A DNA stretch of 12,873 nt from Oscillospiraceae bacterium. GTDB lineage: Bacteria > Bacillota > Clostridia > Oscillospirales > Ruminococcaceae. Under the pieces are notes generated by a model. That model had not been told where the DNA came from and ran no database searches. It saw nothing but the letters and a program-made list of their open reading frames with translations. The first letter of the stretch is position 1; each line of letters begins with the position of its first letter. This document shows positions 5,922 to 12,258 of the stretch, in pieces. The DNA lies in contig JAITVF010000146.1 of the NCBI GenBank assembly GCA_031285945.1, forward strand, positions 1-12,873, written 5' to 3'. Position numbers and translations under genes: made by a program.

Positions 5922-7271
5922 TCAGAACGTCTTCCTCCCGGCGGCCGGGGGGATTCTTGCGCCCTCGCGGTATTTGGCCACGGTGCGCCGGGAAATTTTT
6001 ATTCCGCGCAGGGCTAAAAGCTCCGCGATCCTCTGGTCTGAGAAGGGCTCGTCCCTGTCCTCGCCGTCGAGTATGCGGCGCATTTCCCTCATAGCCATAT
6101 CCCGCGAGGCGGACTCAGAGGTCTTGCTGGCCCTGTTGGAGAAAAAATCCCCCAGCCTTTGCACACCCCACTGGCTCTGGAGATACTTTCCGTTTACGGC
6201 CCTGCTTACGGTGGAAAGGTGAAGGCCCAGCTCCTGCGCCACGTCGTTAAGAGTCATGGGGGTAAGGTAGCCGGGGCCCCTTTCAAAAAAGGGCGCTTGC
6301 CTGGCAAGTATGACCCTGGCGCAGTCAAGGACGGTGCGCCTGCGCTGGGCCACGCCCGCGATAAGGGCGTGGGCGCCGTTAAGCCGCTCCCGCAGCCAGG
6401 CGGCCGCCTCGGGGTCTGAATCCTTAGCCAGGTTTTTGTAATACTCGTTTACAAAAACCCCGGGCTGGCCGTAGTCGTTGTAGATAACCTGAAAGCCGTC
6501 CTCAAAGTGTACAACAAAGAGATCGGGGCGTATATACGGCACCGTTCCCCGCTCAAAAAAGCCGTTGCCCGGCTTGGGGTTGAGGGTGAGAAGCAGGGCC
6601 TTAGCCTCCTTGACCTCCTTAAGGGTCACGCCCAGCTCGGCCGCCACCCTGTCAAGCCGGTTTTTGGCCAGCGCGTCAAGGTGCCGCTCAATAAGCGCAG
6701 TAAGAACGGGGTGGGGCTCCTCTAGCCGCTCGGTCTGCAAAAGAAGGCACTCGCGCAGATCCCTGGCCCCCACCCCCGCCGGGTCCATACGCTGAAGGGC
6801 CCTAAGGGCCGAGGCCATAAGCTCCTCGTGAAGGCCCGATTCCAGCAGCAGCTGTTCCATGCCGGTTAGCAGGTAGCCGTTTTCATCCAGATTGCCTATG
6901 AGATAGCGGGCGGCCCTCTCCTCCTCCGCAGAAAGGCAGGCTCCCGCAAGCTGCAACAGCAGCGTGTCGTTAAGTGTGTCGCCCCCGGTCTTTTCGTATA
7001 GGGGAAACTCCCGCTCCTCGTCTGGCCGGAGCATAAAGCGGAAGGAGTTGCTGTCGTCCATCCGGTCCAGCCACTCAAGCTTTTCCTGCCTGGCCCGCGC
7101 CTCGTCCTCAAGGTCGGGCAGCTCAATTTCAAGCACCGGGTTTTCCACCGCCGCCTGCTTTATATGCTGCTCGAGATCAAGTGAGTTCATCTGCAATATT
7201 TTTACGGCGAGCTGCATCTTTTGGGTCATAACAAGATTTTGCCTTGCGCCAAGCTCCAGATTCAGGGCCAC
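5922..7271 (-). CDS. rpoN: RNA polymerase sigma-54 factor
   Basis: Alternative sigma factor that directs RNA polymerase to -24/-12 promoters and needs an AAA+ enhancer-binding activator for open-complex formation. Its 449 residues contain the complete architecture: region I, Leu/Gln-rich (QNLVMTQKMQLAVKILQMNS, 11-30, then ENPVLEIE); an acidic region II (51-95); the core-binding domain (about 100-300) with GYLL and MDPAGVGARDLRECL; a helix-turn-helix (LNDVAQELGLHLSTVSRAVNGKY, 341-363, shown in two parts: LNDVAQELG and LHLSTVSRAV); and the RpoN box SRRTVAKYRE (427-436; canonical ARRTVAKYRE). The GTG at 7271 is preferred because AGAGGTG (7278-7284) sits 6 nt upstream. The GTG at 7280 would lie inside that SD. 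It is flanked by convergent unknown genes and the divergent his operon; no activator gene and no -24/-12 promoter were noticed in the window. Confidence 0.96.
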   Translation of the reverse strand: MALNLELGARQNLVMTQKMQLAVKILQMNSLDLEQHIKQAAVENPVLEIELPDLEDEARARQEKLEWLDRMDDSNSFRFMLRPDEEREFPLYEKTGGDTLNDTLLLQLAGACLSAEEERAARYLIGNLDENGYLLTGMEQLLLESGLHEELMASALRALQRMDPAGVGARDLRECLLLQTERLEEPHPVLTALIERHLDALAKNRLDRVAAELGVTLKEVKEAKALLLTLNPKPGNGFFERGTVPYIRPDLFVVHFEDGFQVIYNDYGQPGVFVNEYYKNLAKDSDPEAAAWLRERLNGAHALIAGVAQRRRTVLDCARVILARQAPFFERGPGYLTPMTLNDVAQELGLHLSTVSRAVNGKYLQSQWGVQRLGDFFSNRASKTSESASRDMAMREMRRILDGEDRDEPFSDQRIAELLALRGIKISRRTVAKYREGARIPPAAGRKTF

Positions 7272-7277
7272 GAGCCC

Positions 7278-7284
7278 CACCTCT
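7278..7284 (-). promoter_or_regulatory. Shine-Dalgarno deciding the rpoN start
   Basis: On the minus strand AGAGGTG lies 6 nt before the GTG at 7271. The alternative GTG codon at 7280 overlaps this sequence and would have no SD of its own, so the shorter protein is the better model. Confidence 0.65.
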
Positions 7285-7303
7285 TTTTATCAGTTTTATA
7301 AAT

Positions 7304-7336
7304 ATTATAATATTTAGCCGGATAAATCAAATACAA
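7304..7336 (-). promoter_or_regulatory. Candidate rpoN promoter (weak)
   Basis: On the minus strand TTGTAT (7331-7336) is separated by 18 nt from TATTAT (7307-7312). An overlapping alternative is TTGATT (7325-7330) with a 15-nt spacer to TATAAT (7304-7309). The region is AT-rich and symmetric, so the exact hexamers are uncertain, but transcription of rpoN most likely starts here, about 20-30 nt before its SD. Confidence 0.4.
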
Positions 7337-7368
7337 TCGAATGGCAAATAATAAAAAAATTGAGTAAA

Positions 7369-7420
7369 AAGATAAAATGCTTTAACGCTTTAGCAAGATA
7401 ATTGACTAGCAAGATAAAAT
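7369..7420 (+). promoter_or_regulatory. Iterated AAGATAA boxes around the his promoter, candidate operator
   Basis: AAGATAA occurs at 7369-7375, 7395-7401 and 7411-7417. The last two belong to an 11-bp exact direct repeat, TAGCAAGATAA, at 7391-7401 and 7407-7417. The first and third share the longer AAGATAAAAT (7369-7378 and 7411-7420), 42 bp apart, close to four helical turns. The boxes bracket the -35 element and lie in the spacer, where a repressor could block RNA polymerase. A HisR/YerC-type (TrpR-family) regulator of his genes is known in Firmicutes, but I do not know that it uses this word. AT-rich composition makes chance partly possible. Confidence 0.45.
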
Positions 7421-7430
7421 ATGATATAAT
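7402..7430 (+). promoter_or_regulatory. Sigma-A promoter of the his operon
   Basis: TTGACT (7402-7407), a 17-bp spacer, and TATAAT (7425-7430) make a near-consensus housekeeping promoter. The start site would be near 7437, giving a leader of about 58 nt before the hisZ ATG. This leader is too short for a T-box riboswitch and shows no run of His codons, so a T-box or leader-peptide attenuator is not supported. Confidence 0.88.
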
Positions 7431-7480
7431 TACGCCATACTTACACCGCGCGTTTTGGGAACACTACAGGCAATTGACCG

Positions 7481-7487
7481 GGAGGAG
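7481..7487 (+). promoter_or_regulatory. Shine-Dalgarno of hisZ, deciding its start
   Basis: GGAGGAG lies 7 nt before the ATG at 7495. The reading frame is open upstream to the TTG at 7402, but that codon is the -35 hexamer of the promoter and cannot be in the mRNA. Confidence 0.9.
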
Positions 7488-7494
7488 AAACCTT

Positions 7495-8622
7495 ATGGAA
7501 CAGGCAAAAGTTGAGCGCACGCCGGCCTTTTTGCCCCTGGAGGCATACACAATGCGGCTGCGGGCCCTTTTTGAGGGGCGAGGCTACCGCCGGGTACGCC
7601 CGCCGCGCTTTGAGGATTACGCCCTGCTTTTGGATAATAAAAACTTTTTAGGCACCGACCGGATACTTACCTTTATGGATCCCGGCGGGCGTATGCTTTC
7701 ACTTAAGCCCGACACCACCCTGAGCCTCGCGAGCGAGGTGAGCGACGATATTTTGCCCTGCGCCGAAAAGCTTTATTATACCGACGAGGTAGCCCGCTAC
7801 GACCCCGAAAACCTGAGCTACCGCATAACCGAGCAGGTGGGCGTGGAGCTTATAGGGCGGGAGGACGCGTTTTCCGCCGTAGAGGCGGCCGACCTTGCCC
7901 TGCGCTCACTTTGCGCTACGGGGGAGGAAAGCGTTCTTGATATCTCGCACCTGGGCTTTGTTAAGGGGCTTTTGGCCGGCGCCGACCTGGGCGCCCCGGT
8001 AGAGCGGGAGGTTCTTGGGGCTATACACTCACGCTCGGCCCACAACCTTTGCGGGATACTCGACTCGGCCGGGGTGGAAAACGGGCACAGGGCCTCTATA
8101 CTTGAGCTTGCGGCCATTCACGGGCCCTTTAACGAGCAGCTTGCCCGGGCCGGCGCCCTTGTGCGCGGGCCGTATATGGAAGAAGCCTTCAGCGAGCTCG
8201 AGGCCCTGGGGGCGTCGCTTTCGCCGGGGCCGGGGCAAAGGCTCAACCTTGATTTTTCTGTGGTGGGCGATCTCGATTACTACAACGGCCTTGTGCTGCG
8301 CGGCTATATAAAGGGAATACCGGGCATGGTGCTGGGGGGCGGCCGCTACGACAACCTTATGGCTAAGCTGGGTAAAAAGAGCACCGCCATAGGCTTTGCC
8401 GTATACCTACACCGGCTGGAGAATTCCCTGGCAGGGGCCCCGCCAGCGACAGATATACTGCTTTTGTACCCTAAGGATTGCGACCCGGCCGCCCTGCTGC
8501 GGGAGGCCGAGCGGCTGGGGCAAAAGGGGCTTACGGTACGCTGCGAGCGGGAGGACGGCGATTTTTCGGGCCTGCGATTTAACGAGACCGTTTACTTTAA
8601 GGGGGTAAAGCCCGATGCTTAA
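7495..8622 (+). CDS. hisZ: ATP phosphoribosyltransferase regulatory subunit
   Basis: HisZ is a catalytically inert paralogue of histidyl-tRNA synthetase that assembles with short-form HisG to make an active, histidine-sensitive ATP phosphoribosyltransferase, the first step of histidine synthesis. The 375 residues show class II synthetase-like segments: FFEG-type N-terminus RLRALFEGRGYRRVRPPRFE (21-40), LKPDTTLSLA (70-79), YYTDEVARY (94-102), YRITEQVGVELIG (109-121), YNGLVLRGY (263-271) and the motif-3-like GGGRYDNL (281-288). The C-terminal part (about 320-375) is a shortened anticodon-domain remnant, shorter than in true HisRS. The neighbouring short HisG confirms the assignment over HisRS. 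The start is ATG 7495, with GGAGGAG upstream. The end overlaps hisG by 8 nt, so the two interacting subunits are translationally coupled. Confidence 0.93.
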   Translation: MEQAKVERTPAFLPLEAYTMRLRALFEGRGYRRVRPPRFEDYALLLDNKNFLGTDRILTFMDPGGRMLSLKPDTTLSLASEVSDDILPCAEKLYYTDEVARYDPENLSYRITEQVGVELIGREDAFSAVEAADLALRSLCATGEESVLDISHLGFVKGLLAGADLGAPVEREVLGAIHSRSAHNLCGILDSAGVENGHRASILELAAIHGPFNEQLARAGALVRGPYMEEAFSELEALGASLSPGPGQRLNLDFSVVGDLDYYNGLVLRGYIKGIPGMVLGGGRYDNLMAKLGKKSTAIGFAVYLHRLENSLAGAPPATDILLLYPKDCDPAALLREAERLGQKGLTVRCEREDGDFSGLRFNETVYFKGVKPDA

Positions 8623-9229
8623 CATAGCGCTGCCAAAGGGGCGGCTGGCCGACCGGGTGCTGGAGAGGCTGGCCCTGGCGGGCTGCGGGGGGGCTTCGCT
8701 CATAGAGGGCTCTCGCAGGCTGGTGGTCGAGGACCCCGAGGGAAACCTGAGGTATTTTTTGGTAAAGCCATCCGACGTTGCGGTATACGTCCTGCACGGA
8801 GCCGCCGACGTGGGGATAGTGGGGAGGGATATCCTGCTCGAAACAAAGCCCGACGTTTACGAGCTGCTTGACCTTAAGCTGGGCGCCTGCCGGATGGTGG
8901 TGGCGGGCCCCCCCGGCGCGGGGGAGGGGGTCAGAACCCGGGTAGCCACGAAATACCCCAACATAGCCAGAAAGCACTACGCCGACTCGGGCCGGGAAAT
9001 CGACCTGATAGCCTTAAACGGCTCGATAGAGCTGGCCCCCCTGGTCGGTCTTTCAGACGTGATAGTCGACGTTGTCGAGACCGGCGGCACCCTGCGGGAT
9101 AACGGGCTTATAATCCTGGAGGAGATAATACCCATAAGCGCAAGGCTTATAGCCAACATAGCCTCGGCAAAATTTAAGGCCGAGGGAATAGACGATATTA
9201 TGAAGGCCTTGAGCCGGGAGGGTAACTGA
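8615..9229 (+). CDS. hisG: ATP phosphoribosyltransferase catalytic subunit, short form
   Basis: HisG condenses ATP with PRPP to phosphoribosyl-ATP, the committed and feedback-controlled step of histidine synthesis. At 204 residues it is the short form that lacks the C-terminal ACT-like regulatory domain and depends on HisZ, encoded directly upstream. Signatures are IALPKGRL (4-11), VKPSDVAVYVLHGAADVGIVGRD (50-72; key parts VKPSDV and DVGIVG), RVATKYPN (109-116) and the PRPP-binding loop DVVETGGTLRDNG (152-164). The ATG at 8615 overlaps the hisZ end by 8 nt, with a G-rich SD (AAGGGGGT) inside hisZ. The stop directly abuts the hisD start. Of its 18 isoleucines, 14 use ATA, a striking choice for a GC-rich gene. 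Confidence 0.97.
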   Translation: MLNIALPKGRLADRVLERLALAGCGGASLIEGSRRLVVEDPEGNLRYFLVKPSDVAVYVLHGAADVGIVGRDILLETKPDVYELLDLKLGACRMVVAGPPGAGEGVRTRVATKYPNIARKHYADSGREIDLIALNGSIELAPLVGLSDVIVDVVETGGTLRDNGLIILEEIIPISARLIANIASAKFKAEGIDDIMKALSREGN

Positions 9230-10516
9230 ATGATGCGCGTAATCCGCTGCGAAAACCCCGCCGACGCGAAAACCCTGCTCATGAGGAAAAACGAACAGGC
9301 CCCCGCCGTGGACGCCGCGGTAAGGGAGATACTCGAGGCCGTTAAGGCCCGGGGTGACCAAGCCGTTTTGGAATACACGCAAAAGCTCGACGGCGTCTTG
9401 CTTAAGAGCCTCGAGATTGCAAAGGGCGAGATGGCGGCGGCGGCGGGCAGGATCGGCCCCGAGTTCCTGGGCGTGCTCAAAGAGGCCGCCGAAAATATAG
9501 GCCTTTACCACGAAAAGCAGCGCCGGGCCGGCTACATGCTTGACCCGCGCCCCGGCGTGATTATGGGGCGGCGGGTACTGCCCCTTGAGCGGGTTGGCAT
9601 ATACGTGCCCGGCGGCACCGCCCGCTACCCCTCCACCGTGCTGATGAACGCTATCCCCGCCAGGCTTGCGGGGGTTGATGAGATTGTAATGGTCACCCCG
9701 CCGGGAGCAAACGGCGCCATACCCGACGATATACTCGCCGCCGCCTTTGTAGCGGGAGTGAGCCGTGTTTTTGCCGCGGGGGGGGCGCAGGGGGTGGCGG
9801 CCCTTGCTTACGGTACCCAAAGCGTTCCTAAAGTCGACAAGATAGTGGGGCCGGGGAATATCTTTGTGGCCACCGCCAAAAGAATGGTTTTTGGCCTTGT
9901 AGATATAGACATTATCGCCGGCCCCAGCGAGATACTCATAGTGGCCGATAAAAACTCAAACCCGGCCTTTGTAGCAGCGGATCTTCTCTCTCAGGCCGAG
10001 CACGACCCCCTTAGCGCCGCCATACTCGCGACCGACGACGAGGGGCTCGCGCAAAAGGTATGCGAAGAGCTCGAGTCTCAGCTAAAAAAGCTTGCCCGCC
10101 GGGAAATCGCCGAAAAATCTATCAGAGACAACGGCGCTATCTTTATAGTACGCTCCGCGCAAGAGGGGGTTGCCCTTTCCAACGAGCTGGCCCCCGAGCA
10201 TCTGGAGCTCTGCGTCGACGAGCCCTTTGGGCTTTTGCCCCTTGTAAAGCACGCGGGCTCGGTGTTTTTGGGGCGCTACACCCCCGAGGCCCTGGGCGAC
10301 TACCTGGCGGGGCCCAACCACACCCTGCCCACCGGCGGGACAGCCAGGTTTTCTTCCCCCCTGAGCGTGGACGATTTTGTAAAGACCTCGTCGTTTTTAT
10401 GCTATACTAAAGAGGCCATGGGGCAAGCGGCCGATTCCGTGGCCCTTTTTGCCCGGCGCGAGGGCCTTACCGCCCACGCGAATTCCGCCCTGATAAGAAA
10501 GGAGCAAAGGCCGTGA
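9230..10516 (+). CDS. hisD: Histidinol dehydrogenase
   Basis: Zinc- and NAD-dependent enzyme that oxidises L-histidinol to L-histidinal and on to L-histidine, the last two steps. At 428 residues it is of standard length. All residues known from E. coli HisD appear in context: zinc ligands Q255 and H258 (LLSQAEHDP), D357 (GDYLAGPNHTLPTGG) and H416 (LTAHANSA), with the catalytic pair E323-H324 (APEHLEL). NAD-domain signatures VGIYVPGGTARYPSTVLM (122-139), GPGNIFVATAK (207-217) and IIAGPSEILIVAD (228-240) are present. The ATG follows the hisG stop with no gap, with GGGAGGG about 8 nt upstream. A second ATG immediately follows, so the protein may start at residue 1 or 2. The stop overlaps the hisC start by 4 nt. 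Confidence 0.98.
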   Translation: MMRVIRCENPADAKTLLMRKNEQAPAVDAAVREILEAVKARGDQAVLEYTQKLDGVLLKSLEIAKGEMAAAAGRIGPEFLGVLKEAAENIGLYHEKQRRAGYMLDPRPGVIMGRRVLPLERVGIYVPGGTARYPSTVLMNAIPARLAGVDEIVMVTPPGANGAIPDDILAAAFVAGVSRVFAAGGAQGVAALAYGTQSVPKVDKIVGPGNIFVATAKRMVFGLVDIDIIAGPSEILIVADKNSNPAFVAADLLSQAEHDPLSAAILATDDEGLAQKVCEELESQLKKLARREIAEKSIRDNGAIFIVRSAQEGVALSNELAPEHLELCVDEPFGLLPLVKHAGSVFLGRYTPEALGDYLAGPNHTLPTGGTARFSSPLSVDDFVKTSSFLCYTKEAMGQAADSVALFARREGLTAHANSALIRKEQRP

Positions 10517-11595
10517 CCGCAAGATTCCTGGGGAAGCAGGCGGCAGCACTTTCCCCCTACACGCCCGGCGAGCAGCCGCAGGACCGGGGCTATATAAAGC
10601 TTAACACAAACGAATGCCCCTTCCCCCCCTCCCCGGCGGTTAAAATTGCCCTGGAGGGTATAGACGAGCGGCTGCGGCTTTACCCCGACCCCGAGTGCGG
10701 CAGGCTTAAAAACGCCTTTGCCGCGGCTTACGGCGTAGAGGCCTCGCGGGTATTCGTATCCAACGGCTCCGACGAAACCCTGGCCTTTGCCTTTATGGCC
10801 TTTTTTGACCGGGGGGATACCGTTTGCCTGCCCGACTTAAGCTACGGCTTTTACCCGGTTTACGCCGCGCTGTGCGGGTTAAACGCCCGCGAGATACCGT
10901 TGCGTGAGGATTATTCCATAAACCCTGGGGATTGGCACCGCGCGCCGGGGCATATTCTTATCGCCAACCCCAACGCGCCCACCGGACTTAGCCTTAAAAG
11001 AGACGATATTGAAAGCATACTGATATCTAACCCCGAGAGGCTTGTCATGATAGACGAGGCCTATATAGACTTTGCGGAGGAAGGGGTTTGCGCACTGCCG
11101 CTGCTCGAGAGGCACGCCAATCTCATGGTGATCGGCACCCTATCAAAATCCCGCAGCCTTGCCGGTATGCGGATAGGCTTCGCCATATCCTCGCCGGAGA
11201 TTATAGCGGGCCTTGACCGGATAAAATACTCGTTTAACCCATATAATTTAAGCTGCGCTGCGCAGGCGGCGGGCGAGGCCGCCCTTGGGGATAAGGCTTA
11301 TCTTTTGCGGGTGACCGCCGCCGTTAAGCAAACGCGTGAGCGCAGCGCCGGGGCCCTCTCGGGTATGGGGCTTAAGGTTTTAAAGAGCGGCGCAAACTTT
11401 TTTATGGCCTCTCGCCCAGGGCTTTCGGGCAGGGAGCTCTACCTGGCCCTTAAGGCGCGGGGAATTCTGGTACGCTGCTTTGAGCACCCGAGGATGGCGC
11501 AATATGTCCGTATAAGCATAGGAACAGACGACGACATGAACGCGCTCATAGCCGCGGTAAAAGAAATCATCCGGGAAGGGAGCCCCCGCCAATGA
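10513..11595 (+). CDS. hisC: Histidinol-phosphate aminotransferase
   Basis: PLP-dependent fold-type I aminotransferase that converts imidazole-acetol phosphate and glutamate to histidinol phosphate and 2-oxoglutarate. The 360 residues carry KLNTNECPFPPSP (29-41), SNGSDETL (83-90), the NPNAPTG motif (152-158), DEAYIDFAE (181-189), the Schiff-base lysine K212 in TLSKSRSLAGMRIG (209-222) with phosphate-contacting R220, and the substrate arginine R333 in YVRISIG. The start is GTG at 10513, overlapping the hisD TGA (GTGA); AAAGGAG about 9 nt upstream supports it. The end overlaps the hisB ATG by 4 nt. The related aspartate/aromatic aminotransferases are possible by homology alone, but the operon position fixes the role. 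Confidence 0.96.
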   Translation: MTARFLGKQAAALSPYTPGEQPQDRGYIKLNTNECPFPPSPAVKIALEGIDERLRLYPDPECGRLKNAFAAAYGVEASRVFVSNGSDETLAFAFMAFFDRGDTVCLPDLSYGFYPVYAALCGLNAREIPLREDYSINPGDWHRAPGHILIANPNAPTGLSLKRDDIESILISNPERLVMIDEAYIDFAEEGVCALPLLERHANLMVIGTLSKSRSLAGMRIGFAISSPEIIAGLDRIKYSFNPYNLSCAAQAAGEAALGDKAYLLRVTAAVKQTRERSAGALSGMGLKVLKSGANFFMASRPGLSGRELYLALKARGILVRCFEHPRMAQYVRISIGTDDDMNALIAAVKEIIREGSPRQ

Positions 11596-12179
11596 AGGAA
11601 GTAAACGTTGCCCGCAAAACTAAAGAGACAGATATTTCACTAAGCCTGAGCCTTTTTGGAAAGGGCAAGGGGGAAATAAATACCGGCCTGGGATTTTTTG
11701 ACCACATGCTTAAGCTTTTTGCCGCCCACGGGCGCTTTGACCTTAAGCTAAGCTGCAAGGGCGACCTGGAGGTGGACGGCCACCACACCGTTGAGGACGT
11801 AGGGATAGCCCTGGGCGAGGCCTTTGCCCGCGCGCTTGGCGACAAGGCCGGGGTAACCAGGTACGCAAGCGTGATACTGCCCATGGACGAGGCGCTGGTT
11901 ATGATAGCCCTGGACCTTTCGGGCAGGGCTCACCTTAGCCTCTTGACAGATATCGCGCAGCAATCGGTCGGCGGCTTTGACGTTTGCCTGCTAAAGGAGT
12001 TTTTGCTGGCCCTCACCCGCTCTATGGGGCTCACGCTTCATGTCAGGCAGCTTTCGGGCGAAAACGCCCACCACATAATCGAGGCAGTATTCAAGGGCCT
12101 TGGCAGGGCCATGTCCGCCGCCGTAAGCACCGACCCGCGCCTCGCGGGGGAAATTCCCTCTACCAAGGGCGTGCTGTGA
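11592..12179 (+). CDS. hisB: Imidazoleglycerol-phosphate dehydratase
   Basis: Manganese enzyme that dehydrates imidazole glycerol phosphate to imidazole acetol phosphate, directly supplying HisC. At 195 residues it is the monofunctional type without the N-terminal histidinol phosphatase domain of E. coli HisB, so a separate phosphatase (HisK/HisJ or HAD type) must exist elsewhere. Signatures are TGLGFFDHML (31-40), the two metal-binding HHxxE motifs DGHHTVED (62-69) and ENAHHIIEAVFKG (157-169), and the canonical C-terminus STKGVL. ATG overlaps the hisC stop (ATGA), with GGGAG in the hisC tail as SD. It is followed by a 79-nt gap before hisA, the only real gap in this operon. Confidence 0.98.
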   Translation: MKEVNVARKTKETDISLSLSLFGKGKGEINTGLGFFDHMLKLFAAHGRFDLKLSCKGDLEVDGHHTVEDVGIALGEAFARALGDKAGVTRYASVILPMDEALVMIALDLSGRAHLSLLTDIAQQSVGGFDVCLLKEFLLALTRSMGLTLHVRQLSGENAHHIIEAVFKGLGRAMSAAVSTDPRLAGEIPSTKGVL

Positions 12180-12199
12180 GCCGGGCGCTTTGACCCGAA

Positions 12200-12228
12200 T
12201 TGACGCGATCTTTTTTTTCTGATAACAT
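12200..12228 (+). promoter_or_regulatory. Candidate internal promoter before hisA
   Basis: TTGACG (12200-12205), a 17-bp spacer containing a T8 tract, and TAACAT (12223-12228) match sigma-A consensus at 5 of 6 and 4 of 6 positions. Transcription would begin about 25 nt before hisA. The T8 tract has only a 4-bp CGGG/CCCG stem before it, too weak to call a terminator. Confidence 0.5.
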
Positions 12229-12258
12229 AAAAATAACCGCTGGAGAGAGGTTAAACAG

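Noticed and set aside
7402..7494. Longer hisZ starting at TTG 7402
   Set aside because: The TTG is the -35 hexamer of the promoter and the extra 31 residues include the -10 region; ATG 7495 has a strong SD.
7437..7494. T-box riboswitch or His leader peptide before hisZ
   Set aside because: The leader from the predicted start site is only about 58 nt, with no specifier loop structure, terminator or His codon run.
9053..9820. 255-codon minus-strand open frame opposite hisG/hisD
   Set aside because: It is antisense to two confidently identified enzymes with conserved catalytic residues; open only through high GC.
12181..12218. Intrinsic terminator between hisB and hisA
   Set aside because: A T8 tract is present but the only stem before it is a 4-bp CGGG/CCCG pair, and it is not directly adjacent to the tract.
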